This document shows, piece after piece, positions 56,261 through 64,000 of a stretch of 64,000 nucleotides of DNA (positions are counted from its first letter, which is position 1; every line of letters starts with the position of its first letter). The notes below the pieces were generated by a model. It had not been told where the DNA came from. It worked only from the letters and a program-made list of their open reading frames with translations, and searched no databases. A program made the translations under genes and the position numbers. Origin of the DNA: Methylobacterium sp. CB376 (GTDB lineage: Bacteria; Pseudomonadota; Alphaproteobacteria; Rhizobiales; Beijerinckiaceae); NCBI RefSeq assembly GCF_029714205.1, contig NZ_CP121648.1:5467001-5531000 (forward strand). The letters are read 5' to 3'.

Positions 56261-57321
56261 AGCGGCACCTCGCGGAAGAACCGCTCGCGCTCGCAGCAGA
56301 CCAGCGCCGCGCGCTTGTGCGGGAAGTCGAACTCCTTCAGCACCGCGTAGGCCGTGGTGGCGCAGTAGCTCAGCATCTTGCGGTGGGTGGCCCGGGGCTC
56401 GCCCATGATCCGGCGCGTGCGCGGCTCGTCGAGGAACAGGCAGTGGGTGACGGCGGTGAACCACGCCTGCGTGCGCGGCCGGCCGAGGTGGCGGGGATCG
56501 CCCACGAGGCCGTGCCAGCCGCGGTCGAAATCCTCCGCGTCGTAGTGGGGCCCGAGGCGATCCTCCTTCGCCCAGTAGACCTCGAAATAGGCGACCGGCT
56601 CGTCGTCGAACGCCCCGATCACGCCGTAGAGGTGCGGGTCGGCCTCCTGCTCGGCGAGGTAGCGATCGAGCGCGGCCTCGCTCCCGGCGAGGTCCCAGTA
56701 ATGGGCGACCCGCTCCTGGTTCATCCAGCCGTGGAAGAGGGCGAGGTCGCGACGGCGGTCGATCGCCCGCAGCGACAGCGTCGTCCCGAGGCGCGGCAGC
56801 CAGCGCCGGTAGAAGGTGCCGGTCGGCCGCGGGGGCCGCAGCGGGCGCCCCTGCGCCGATCCGGGGGCCGCGCGCAGGAGCGGGTAGGCCGTCGCGGCGG
56901 GCCGGCCCCAGAGGAGCGGCAGCTGGTGGAAGGCCGCGCGGTCGACGAGCGCCTCGCCCTCGCGGCGGTCGGTCGCGAGCCCGAGCAGCGCGGGGCCGTC
57001 GGCGACGCGCAGGCGCACCGCCCCGGGGCAGCGCTGGAAGGCCGCCTCGGCGAGCACCGCCACGAGGTCCGCGTCGTCCGGGTGGGTCCCGAGCGGGGCG
57101 TCGAGGACGAGGCGGGCCGTGTCGCTCCCGTCCGTGCGCAGCTCCGCCCCGCCGAGGGGCGCGCCCTCCCGCCGCACCGTGAGCCGCGCGGCATTCGCGT
57201 CGCTCGGCTCGCACAGGACCGCGATCATCCCCTCCCGCCGGGCCGGCCAGTGCCGGCTCGTCGCGGCCGCGACGTCGAGGGCGAGCCCGGCCCCGGCCGC
57301 GATCCTTCCCTGCGCGGTCAC
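56257..57321 (-). CDS. GNAT acetyltransferase of siderophore synthesis (IucB/RhbD-like)
   Basis: 354 residues from GTG 57321, one base after the upstream stop. The C-terminal ~190 residues match the siderophore acetyltransferase family: LALFHGWMNQERVAHYWDLA, PHLYGVIGAFDDEPVAYFEV, FTAVTHCLFLDEPRTRRIMG, EPRATHRKMLSYCATTAYAV. It acetylates the hydroxylated amine to the hydroxamate. An N-terminal ~160-residue extension precedes the domain, as in IucB and RhbD. Confidence 0.9.
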   Translation of the reverse strand: MTAQGRIAAGAGLALDVAAATSRHWPARREGMIAVLCEPSDANAARLTVRREGAPLGGAELRTDGSDTARLVLDAPLGTHPDDADLVAVLAEAAFQRCPGAVRLRVADGPALLGLATDRREGEALVDRAAFHQLPLLWGRPAATAYPLLRAAPGSAQGRPLRPPRPTGTFYRRWLPRLGTTLSLRAIDRRRDLALFHGWMNQERVAHYWDLAGSEAALDRYLAEQEADPHLYGVIGAFDDEPVAYFEVYWAKEDRLGPHYDAEDFDRGWHGLVGDPRHLGRPRTQAWFTAVTHCLFLDEPRTRRIMGEPRATHRKMLSYCATTAYAVLKEFDFPHKRAALVCCERERFFREVPL

Positions 57322-57322
57322 G

Positions 57323-59089
57323 TCAGCGCCCCGCGATCGGGTTGGGGAGCGGCACGTACTCCGCGAGCGGGTCGGTGACCTCGGTGTTCTCGTCGATGTC
57401 GCGCAAGCCGATCATGAAGTTTCCCTTGCTGTCCAGGGTCGGGCTGGTGAGGAGGTGGTCGAGGCAGGTGCGGTCGCGCAGCGGCCCCGCGGCGAGCTCC
57501 GCGAGGACGTCCCGCAGGAGGCCGATCAGGTCGGACTCGGCGGCGAGCCCCGCGAGCGCGAGGGCGCCGACGACCGAGAACAGGCTGTTGACGACGAGGT
57601 AATAGCCCATGATGCGGGCCGCCTCCGGCGCACCGAACAGGTGGCCGGCCTCGAAGGCGAGCCCCGGGGCGGCCGCGCGCAGGGCCGGCAGGGCCTCGCG
57701 CACGTAGCCCGTGCCCTGGCAGTCGCGGAACCAGGCCCGGTCGGGCCAGCCCCCGCTCAGGCCGAGCACGAGGTTCTGCTGGTGCGCGCCGAAGAGCAGG
57801 CCCTCGTCCGCCTGCAGGACCAGGAGCGGGGCGACCGCGACCTCGAGGAAGCGCCGGAACCAGCGCGGTGCCACGCTCTCCGGGGCGGTCCCCTCGCGGG
57901 CCGCGACGCGGCGGATCGTGAGGGAGAGCCCGCTCTCGCGCCCGTCCGGCCCGACCTCGCACAGGGCCGCCAGGACCGCGGCCGGTCCCGCCCCCTCGCG
58001 GAAGGGGTTGTCGCGCAGGACCACCATGGTCTGCGGCAGCGCCGTCCCGTCCTCGCGCCGCAGCAGGAGGTAGGCCGGCTCGCCGAGGACCCGGAACCGG
58101 GGAAAGCGCGCGGCGACGCGCTCGCCCACCGGGCCGGCGAGCAGCCGGTCCACCACGAGGCCGCGCTCCCCCTCGGCCGGCCGGATCACCCGGGCCGAGT
58201 TGGTGAGGCGCAGGGACAGCGAGACCTTCAGCATGAAGGCCGCGCCCGGGGCGTAGAGGCTGCGCAGGGACGAGGTCGCGAACCAGGAAGCGCCGGCCTC
58301 GCCGTGGTCGACGACGAGCCCGGCCCGCATCAGCGCCCCGACCTCCGGATCGAGGGCGAGGCGCGCCGCCTGCCAGGGATGCATCGGCAGCAGCACCCGC
58401 CCCTCCGCCTCCTCCAGGATCCGGGTCGGAAAGACGGGATCCTCCTCGGCGAGATCCCGGACCAGCGCGGCGGCTTTCCGGGCGCGGGAGGCGCCCTGCG
58501 CCACGCACCAGGGCGCGGCCGACCACCAGCGCAGGGAGAAGCCCCGGCCGTATTCGGGCGCGTAGCGGCGCGCATCCGCGCGGGTGAACTCGTCCCGGCT
58601 GCGCGGCGTCGGGTGGACCGAGTGGCCGAAGCGCAGCGCCTGCTCGCCCTCCAGGAAGGCGGGGTCGCGCTCCCGGAAGGCGCCCCCGGGGGCGGCCGGG
58701 TCCGCCAGGAGGTCGGCCGTCTCCTCGAGGCTGTGGAGCACCCGCCGCAGGAAGGTCACCGCCCTGGTGCGATGCGCCCCTCCGACGATCGCCGGCTCGC
58801 CCGTCACCATGGCGGCGAATTCGGGCAGGCCCAGCGCGCGCGGCGGCAGGCCCGGTCGGTGCTCGCGGAGCGGCAGCCGGAAGGCGTGCTGCCCGACCCG
58901 CGACAGGTGCGCCACCTCCACCTCGACATGCGTCCCGCGCGCCGGCAGCGGGACGCGCACCACGACCGGCGCGCCCTCGCCATCGCCGTGCAGCGACCAG
59001 CCGGACCATTCCCGCATCAGGCTGTTCAGGAAGCACCGCGTCGCGACCCGGCACGCCTCGCCGCCGGACCGCGGTCCGAGTTCATCCAT
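57323..59089 (-). CDS. IucA/IucC-family siderophore synthetase (first, IucA position)
   Basis: 588 residues from ATG 59089. Motifs: LRFGHSVHPTPRSRDEFTRA, LPMHPWQAARLALDPEVGAL, LMRAGLVVDHGEAGASWFAT, SLRLTNSARVIRPAEGERGL and FGAHQQNLVLGLSGGWPDRA. This is the first gene of the leftward operon and condenses citrate with the first hydroxamate unit. A possible TTG start at 59155 lacks support. The AT-rich region upstream (59090-59254) separates it from a divergent MFS gene. Confidence 0.92.
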   Translation of the reverse strand: MDELGPRSGGEACRVATRCFLNSLMREWSGWSLHGDGEGAPVVVRVPLPARGTHVEVEVAHLSRVGQHAFRLPLREHRPGLPPRALGLPEFAAMVTGEPAIVGGAHRTRAVTFLRRVLHSLEETADLLADPAAPGGAFRERDPAFLEGEQALRFGHSVHPTPRSRDEFTRADARRYAPEYGRGFSLRWWSAAPWCVAQGASRARKAAALVRDLAEEDPVFPTRILEEAEGRVLLPMHPWQAARLALDPEVGALMRAGLVVDHGEAGASWFATSSLRSLYAPGAAFMLKVSLSLRLTNSARVIRPAEGERGLVVDRLLAGPVGERVAARFPRFRVLGEPAYLLLRREDGTALPQTMVVLRDNPFREGAGPAAVLAALCEVGPDGRESGLSLTIRRVAAREGTAPESVAPRWFRRFLEVAVAPLLVLQADEGLLFGAHQQNLVLGLSGGWPDRAWFRDCQGTGYVREALPALRAAAPGLAFEAGHLFGAPEAARIMGYYLVVNSLFSVVGALALAGLAAESDLIGLLRDVLAELAAGPLRDRTCLDHLLTSPTLDSKGNFMIGLRDIDENTEVTDPLAEYVPLPNPIAGR

Positions 59090-59173
59090 CGGAAAGCACC
59101 CCGTATCGCTGCGCAATGCCGCCCATCTAGCTGAAACTAGCCGCGTGTCGAGCAAAAAAATACTTTGTGATTG

Positions 59174-59194
59174 TTCTAGATAGAATTATTACGA
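59174..59194. promoter_or_regulatory. Candidate iron-responsive operator between siderophore operons
   Basis: In the most AT-rich part of the siderophore locus, TTCTA-GA-TAGAA (59174-59185) is an inverted repeat. It runs into TAGAA-TTA-TTACGA (59181-59194), which resembles the Irr/ICE motif TAGAA-N3-TTCTA of Rhizobiales. It lies between divergent synthesis and transport genes, where iron control is expected. Confidence 0.4.
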
Positions 59195-59254
59195 CTTGAT
59201 GTTTACGTTGCGTCTGATTATGGGATGCGCGGCGCGAGCGGGCGGAGGCGTGCG

Positions 59255-60562
59255 ATGGAGGATCCGACGGAGCGCGGCGCGGCGTGGCGGCTGGCCCTGG
59301 CGGTCTCCGGCGTCGGCTTCGGGCAATCGGCGCTGCTCGCCCTGGTACCGGTGGCGAGCGAGCGGACCGGGCTCGGCGGCGCGGCCATGGGGGCGCTGGC
59401 CTTCCTGGGCGCGCTCACCTTCCTGGTCGCGGCCCCGCTGTGGGGCGGCCTCGGGGCCGGGTGGCGCCTGCGCCGGCTCTGCGCGCTCCTCGGCGGCCTG
59501 ATGGTGCTCGGCCACGGCCTCTTCGCCGCCGCCCTCCTGACGAAGGGCGCGGCGGCGCTCGGCCTCCTCGCCCTGTCGCGGCTCGTCCACGCGGCGGGGG
59601 CCGCCGGCGTGGTGCCGCACGCCCAGGCCGCGCTCGTGCGGCGCACGCCCGAGGCGGCGCGGCCCGCCATGCTCGGCCGGCTCGGGGCCGGGTTCTCGCT
59701 CGGGCGGATCGCCGGGTCGCTGGCGATGCTCGCGGGCGCGGCGTCCCCCGCCGCGCCCGTCCTGCTGCTGCTGGCGAGCCCGCTCGTGCTCCTCGCCGCC
59801 CCCGACTGGGCGGCGCCGGCCCGGGCGCCGGACGCGGCCGGGCGGGTGCGGCCCGGCCGGGGCGTGGCGCCGCTCCTCGCCGTCGCCTTCGCGGTCAGCT
59901 TCGCGCTCGGACAGGTCCAGATCGCGCTCGGCCTGCTCGTGCAGCAGCGCTTCGGCCTCTCCGCCGGGGCGGCCGCGGCGCTGGCGGGCTCGACCCTGGC
60001 CGCCGTCGCCCTCGCGGCGGTCGCGACGCAGCTCGTCCTCCTGCCCCGGCTCGGCCCCGGGCTCGGGCGCAACCTGCGCCGCGGCCTCGCCGCCCTGGCG
60101 GGCGGGGCCGCCGTCATGGCGGCGAGCCCGTGGCCCGGCCTCCTGGTCGTCGGCGGGGCGCTCGCCGGTGCCGGCACGGCGCTCGCGACGCCCCACTACG
60201 CCGCCTGGATCGCCGCCCGCACCGCCGGGGCCGCGCAGGCGCGCGCCGCCGGCTGGCTCGCGAGCGCCCACGTGGCGGGACAGGGGGCGGGCGCGCTGGC
60301 GGGCGGCGCGGCGCTGGCGCTGGCGCCCGCCGCGCCCTTCTGGTCCTGCGCGGCGGTGGCCCTCGCCGCCCTCGCGCTCTGCCTCGGGCTGAGCGAGGAG
60401 CCCACCGGCGCCGGGACGGACGCCCCCGCGGGGCCGCGGCCGCCGGAGGAGCGCGCGCCCGCTCACCCCGCCGCCTCCCGGCCGGCGCGCCGCAGCAGGC
60501 CGACCGTCGCCGCGGTGGCGGCGCCCGAGAGCAGGGCCGCGAGGCCGAACAGCGCGCCGTAG
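59255..60562 (+). CDS. MFS transporter, probable siderophore exporter
   Basis: 435 residues from ATG 59255 with GGAGG six bases upstream. Twelve membrane segments (RLALAVSGVGFGQSALLALV, LGALTFLVAAPLWGGLGAGW, GAAGVVPHAQAALVRRTPEA, GFSLGRIAGSLAMLAGAASP). It is divergent from the synthesis operon, like ShiF or EntS exporters beside siderophore genes. The C-terminal 50 residues are a Pro/Ala/Arg-rich tail that overlaps the convergent importer gene by 100 bp. Confidence 0.82.
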   Translation: MEDPTERGAAWRLALAVSGVGFGQSALLALVPVASERTGLGGAAMGALAFLGALTFLVAAPLWGGLGAGWRLRRLCALLGGLMVLGHGLFAAALLTKGAAALGLLALSRLVHAAGAAGVVPHAQAALVRRTPEAARPAMLGRLGAGFSLGRIAGSLAMLAGAASPAAPVLLLLASPLVLLAAPDWAAPARAPDAAGRVRPGRGVAPLLAVAFAVSFALGQVQIALGLLVQQRFGLSAGAAAALAGSTLAAVALAAVATQLVLLPRLGPGLGRNLRRGLAALAGGAAVMAASPWPGLLVVGGALAGAGTALATPHYAAWIAARTAGAAQARAAGWLASAHVAGQGAGALAGGAALALAPAAPFWSCAAVALAALALCLGLSEEPTGAGTDAPAGPRPPEERAPAHPAASRPARRSRPTVAAVAAPESRAARPNSAP

Positions 60563-61719
60563 CCGAAGAGGTCGGCGAGCTTGCCCGAGACGAGGGACCC
60601 GGCGAGGTAGACGACGAGCTGGGCGCAGGCGAGGACCGTGAAATCCGTGCCCGGCTGCCCCGCGGAGGCGGCCGCCATGAACAGGCTGTAGAGGGCGACG
60701 ATCTCCATGTAGCGGATCAGGGTCTGGAACCCCGCCGCCCCGAAGAGCGGCCCGTGGCCGGCGACCAGGCCGAGCGCGTGGGCGGCGAACAGGCCGAAGC
60801 AGAGGGTGCGCAGGAGGCCGAGCAGGCCGAGGGTGGCCGCCGTGCCGAGGCGCCGGACCAGCACGGCCGCCACCACCGAGCCGGCGAGCCCGGCGGTCGT
60901 CGCCGCGACGCCCGAGAGGTAGCCGATCCGGTCGAGGGGCACTCCGGCATCGACGAGGTAGGGCCCCTCCATCGCCTTCACGAGGCCCTCGCTCACCCGG
61001 TAGGTGAGCGCGACCCAGAGGATGCTGCGCACCTCGCGGCGGCGCAGGAAGGCGCGCACCGAGGGCCGCCTCGCGCCGGCCTCGGGGGCGGGATCGCCCT
61101 CCCGCATGGCGAGGGCCGCGGCGAGCGGCAGGGTCGAGGCGGCCGCGAGGGTCAGCAGCATCCAGGTCCAGCCGACGCGGTGGTAGAGGACGAGCCCGAG
61201 CGTCCCGCCGACCACCACCCCGAGGGCGACGGAGCCGCCCTGGATGGCGTTGCCGACGGGCCGATCCTCGGCGCGCAGCTGCTTCACGGCGTAGCCGTCC
61301 GTGGCGATGTCCTGCGTGGAGATCAGGAGCGAGGCGAGGAAGCCGACCGCCATGATCGGGCCGACCTGCGTCGGCCCGAACGGCACCAGCGCGAGCAGGC
61401 AGGCGATGACGCCGAGCTGGGTGACGATCACCCAGCCCGCCCGGTGGGCGCGCGCGAAGGGGCGGACGCGGTCGACCACCGGGGCCCACAGGAACTTCAG
61501 CACGAGAGGGAGGAACAGGAGGCTGAGAGAGCCGATCGCGGCGCGCGAGACCCCCGCCTCGCGCATGATCGGCGGCAGCGCCGCCGCGATCAGGTAGGAG
61601 GGGATCGCCTGCGCGACGTAGAGCCCGGCGAGCACCGCGAAGAGCCGCGCGCGGCCGGGCGCGGGCCCGGCCGCGAGGGCGGGCGGGGAGGACGGGCGCG
61701 GTCCGGCGGTCGCGGTCAT
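60463..61719 (-). CDS. RhtX/FptX-family siderophore importer
   Basis: 418 residues from ATG 61719, overlapping the upstream small gene by 4 nt (ATGA). AmpG-like MFS fold with FAVLAGLYVAQAIPSYLIAA, PLVLKFLWAPVVDRVRPFAR, SLLISTQDIATDGYAVKQLR and SEGLVKAMEGPYLVDAGVP. RhtX and FptX are single-protein permeases that bring ferric siderophores such as rhizobactin and pyochelin across the inner membrane. It follows the receptor gene, so it is the importer of this locus. Its last 100 bp overlap the convergent exporter candidate. Confidence 0.88.
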   Translation of the reverse strand: MTATAGPRPSSPPALAAGPAPGRARLFAVLAGLYVAQAIPSYLIAAALPPIMREAGVSRAAIGSLSLLFLPLVLKFLWAPVVDRVRPFARAHRAGWVIVTQLGVIACLLALVPFGPTQVGPIMAVGFLASLLISTQDIATDGYAVKQLRAEDRPVGNAIQGGSVALGVVVGGTLGLVLYHRVGWTWMLLTLAAASTLPLAAALAMREGDPAPEAGARRPSVRAFLRRREVRSILWVALTYRVSEGLVKAMEGPYLVDAGVPLDRIGYLSGVAATTAGLAGSVVAAVLVRRLGTAATLGLLGLLRTLCFGLFAAHALGLVAGHGPLFGAAGFQTLIRYMEIVALYSLFMAAASAGQPGTDFTVLACAQLVVYLAGSLVSGKLADLFGYGALFGLAALLSGAATAATVGLLRRAGREAAG

Positions 61720-62108
61720 TCGGTCTCCCCCCTGCCCGCGGAGCGGCCGGGGGCCTGCGCGGCGAGGAAGCGGCGGGCGCCCGCCTCGTCCTGCGTGACG
61801 GCGAGCGGCATCGACCAGAGCTTCCGGAAGGTCTCGGCCATCCGGGGCGTCGCGCCCGGCCGGACCAGGGCGATCGCCCAGCAATCCCGCTCGATGCGGG
61901 CGCGGCTGCCCTTGAACCACAGCGCCTGCGCGCGCTCCCCGGCCTGCGACAGCCGGCCCTCGCCGCCGAACACGGCGAGGAGCGCGAAGGGGCGCCCCGT
62001 CTCCGCGATCGCCGCGAGGGCGGCGAGGTAGTCGCCCTCGTCGCGCTCGCCGTGGGGCGGCACGAAGCGCAGCACGCGCAGCGCGCCCTCGTCCTCCAGG
62101 CTCACCAT
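61716..62108 (-). CDS. Small protein between receptor and importer (SpoIIAA-like fold?)
   Basis: 130 residues from GTG or ATG at 62108, 2 nt after the receptor stop. Sequence VSLEDEGALRVLRFVPPHGE, ALAAIAETGRPFALLAVFGG, ALWFKGSRARIERDCWAIAL, FRKLWSMPLAVTQDEAGARR is soluble, alpha/beta, and similar in pattern to SpoIIAA/STAS-like proteins. Small proteins of this kind often accompany siderophore receptor genes in alphaproteobacteria. Function unknown; it may regulate or adapt the importer, with which it is translationally coupled. Confidence 0.7.
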   Translation of the reverse strand: MVSLEDEGALRVLRFVPPHGERDEGDYLAALAAIAETGRPFALLAVFGGEGRLSQAGERAQALWFKGSRARIERDCWAIALVRPGATPRMAETFRKLWSMPLAVTQDEAGARRFLAAQAPGRSAGRGETE

Positions 62109-62110
62109 GG

Positions 62111-64000
62111 TCAGAAGGTCACCCGGTAGCCGGCCGTGACGGTGCGGCCGAGGGAATAGACCGGCAGGTTGCGCACCGAGGTGGCGGACGGGTTCTGGAC
62201 GACCGCGTCGAGCAGGTTGTTGACCGCGAGATAGGCCTCGCCCCCCGCGACCGGCACCGAGAGCGCCGCGTTCATGGTGGCGCCGGCCTGATCCGGTAGC
62301 GCGTCCCCGCGAGGTCGATGCGCGCGTCGCGCCCCGAATAGCCCTCGCCCTCCAGGCGCAGGGAGACCCCGCCGTCGAACAGGTAGCTCAGCCAGACCGT
62401 TCCCCGGTAGGGCGTGGCGATGCGGTTGTTGGGCAGCCAGCTGTCGAGGCGGCCGTCCTTGTTGCTGTCGAAGCGGCCCTCCCGGTAGGTGCCGATCACG
62501 CCCACGCGCGCCCGCTCGGTGAGGGCGTAGTCGGCGGTCGCCTCCGTGCCGTAGATGAATTCGCGCTGCTGCGAGATCGTGTTGCTGACCGGGTCGAAGG
62601 TCACGCCCTCCCGCGAGGTGCTGATGAAGCCCGCGAGGCTCGCGCGCCACGGACCCTCGCCGCCGCGCAGGCCGAGCTCGTAGTTGTTCACGATCTGCGC
62701 CTCCGGGGCGATCTGCTGGAAGCCGATCGTCCGGCGCGCGGCGGGCAGGCAGGTCGGGTTCGCCACCGGGCAGGCGAAGGCGGTGGAGAGGCCCGCGCGC
62801 CGGGTATAGGCGCCGACGTCCGGCAGGGCGAAGCCCTGGGAGAAGCCGGCATAGACCTCCGCGAAGTCGGTGACCCGGTAGGTCGCCCCGACGTTGAAGG
62901 TCGGCGCCGCATAGTCGAAGTGGCTGTCCGTCACCGCGAGGGCCGGCAGCACGTAGCCCTGGTAGCCGAGCGCGTTGCGCGCCGCGAGCGCCACGAAGGC
63001 GGCCGGCCGCGTGAAGTCCTGCACGTCGAGCATGAAGGCCTCGTAGCGCATGCCCCCGCGCACGGTCAGGCGGTCGGTGACCGGGATCTGGAGCTGCGCG
63101 AAGCCCGCCGCGGTCACCTGCTGGAGGGGCGTTAACACGTCCTCGCCGCTCGTGAGCGTCTGCCGGGTCTTCTCGACGATCACGTCGCTGCCCCAGGTCA
63201 GGCGCGCGCCCGGCCAGAGCCAGTCGAGGGGCGTGTCGACGGTCGCGTTCACGCCGCCGCGGTTGGAGAACAGCGTCGATTGGTTGTTGCGGCTCGTCGG
63301 GTCGTTCGGATTGAAGGAATAATAGACCTGCGCGTTGTAGGGAAACGAGAACGTGTTGAAATTGAAGCGCTTCTGGATGTCGTTGTAGAACCCGAGGATG
63401 CTGAGCGAGCCGAGGGCGAAGTCGCGGTCGAGGTAGCGCAGCTGCAGCGACTTGGTGTCCTCCAGCACGCTCAGGCCGGTGTAGGGCTTGCCGAAGAGCG
63501 GGCGGGCGAAGGGCGGGGAATAGTCGGTCAGGTAGCGGGGCGTCTGGTCGAAGGTGAACCAGTTGAACGACATCTCGACGCGCCGCGAGGCGTCGATGTC
63601 GTAGCCGAGCTTGGCCAAGATGGTCCCGCTGCCGAAGCGGTCGCCGCCGCCCTGGCCCAGCATGGCGTCGGAGGGCATTTCGCGGCCGGCCCCGTCGTAG
63701 GTCCGCCGGCTCATCCGGCCGGTGCCCGTGAAGACGTAGTCGAAGCCGCTCGGCTCGCGCCCCGAGACCGTGGCCGAGAGCTCCGGCACGACGGAGGCGC
63801 CGACGTCGTGCGTGAAGGCGCGCGTCGCCGCGTTGATCGTGACCCGCGGCGGCCCCGGCTCCGCCTTCCTGGTGATGAAGTTCACGGTGCCGCCCGTGGC
63901 GCCGGCCCCGTAGAGGCTGGAGGCGCCCGCCACCAGTTCGATCCGCTCGACCGCGTTGAGGTCGATGAGCGAGAGGATGCGCGAGACGTCGCGCAGCGGC
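62111..64000 (-). pseudogene. TonB-dependent siderophore receptor, frameshifted and partial
   Basis: Open from the right edge (RDVSRILSLIDLNAVERIEL, VAGASSLYGAGATGGTVNFI is the plug end). The barrel follows with TFNVGATYRVTDFAEVYAGF and SQGFALPDVGAYTRR. At about 62290 the frame shifts: the barrel frame ends at a TGA (62274-62272), while the other frame continues AATMNAALSVPVAGGEAYL-like strands to the true C-terminus (YSLGRTVTAGYRVTF). One missing base after ATC 62292-62290 explains it. Either a real disabling mutation or a sequencing error. It belongs to the siderophore locus. Confidence 0.8.

Noticed and set aside
53088..64000. Methylolanthanin (lanthanophore) gene cluster
   Set aside because: The genes visible match the iucABCD order of a simple citrate hydroxamate. 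No gene for a 4-hydroxybenzoate or polyamine branch is in the window, so the lanthanophore call is not supported.

Overview
The window is very GC-rich (roughly 70-75% by eye), gene-dense, and full of alphaproteobacterial methylotroph genes. It holds tetrahydromethanopterin (H4MPT) biosynthesis genes of archaeal type, an MxaD homologue, a lanthanide-uptake (lut-like) ABC cluster and many small exported proteins. Together these point to a Methylobacterium or Methylorubrum-type organism (Rhizobiales) and chromosomal sequence. I saw no rRNA, tRNA, CRISPR array, transposase or prophage.

Layout. (1) 1-14.2 kb is a methylotrophy block. After the tail of a FAD-linked oxidase come small exported proteins and a pentapeptide-repeat protein. 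A leftward seven-gene cluster (8307 to 2795) follows, in the order solute-binding protein, beta-propeller, cupredoxin-like protein, small Cys protein, ABC ATPase, ABC-2 permease, exported protein. This is the gene order I recall for lutA-G of M. extorquens. No lutH-type receptor or lanmodulin lies beside it. Divergent from it is a tight rightward operon (8477-13832): a small exported protein, MfnB, an amino-acid-kinase-fold protein, a dihydropteroate-synthase-like protein, a DUF447 protein, MxaD and a second beta-propeller. (2) 14-19.6 kb holds ssuD, small exported proteins, glutathione peroxidase, a DUF1348 protein, argC and a histone-H1-like DUF5872 protein. (3) 19.8-25.6 kb holds an intact secreted caspase-like protease, a tandem DUF4399 protein, a caspase-like protein that has lost both catalytic residues and is fused to an FGE-like domain, and an M20 peptidase. 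(4) 25.8-36.3 kb mixes signalling genes (HD-GYP, Rrf2, GntR, GGDEF, LuxR; all three receiver-like domains lack the usual Asp), dut, and a GntR-controlled transporter/DUF2848/membrane protein/amidase operon followed by an asparaginase. (5) 36.4-53 kb is mostly housekeeping: topoisomerase IB, glycosyltransferases, a methyltransferase, patatin, ispG, kup, an ECF sigma factor flanked by two NrsF-type anti-sigma proteins, ilvD, an ExoR-like Sel1 protein and a GST. (6) 53.1-64 kb is an NRPS-independent hydroxamate siderophore locus in iucABCD order, with a divergent MFS exporter candidate, an RhtX/FptX-type importer, a small protein and a TonB-dependent receptor that carries a 1-nt frameshift and runs off the right edge.

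How it fits together. The left block couples metal supply for PQQ alcohol dehydrogenases to the H4MPT pathway that oxidises the resulting formaldehyde. The right block scavenges ferric iron. Two dispersed repeat families stand out. One is a structured palindromic element found three times, each time between convergent genes, with paired base changes that preserve its stem. The other is a ~106-bp MITE-like element present twice in opposite orientation, whose CTAG ends supply the stop codons of neighbouring genes.
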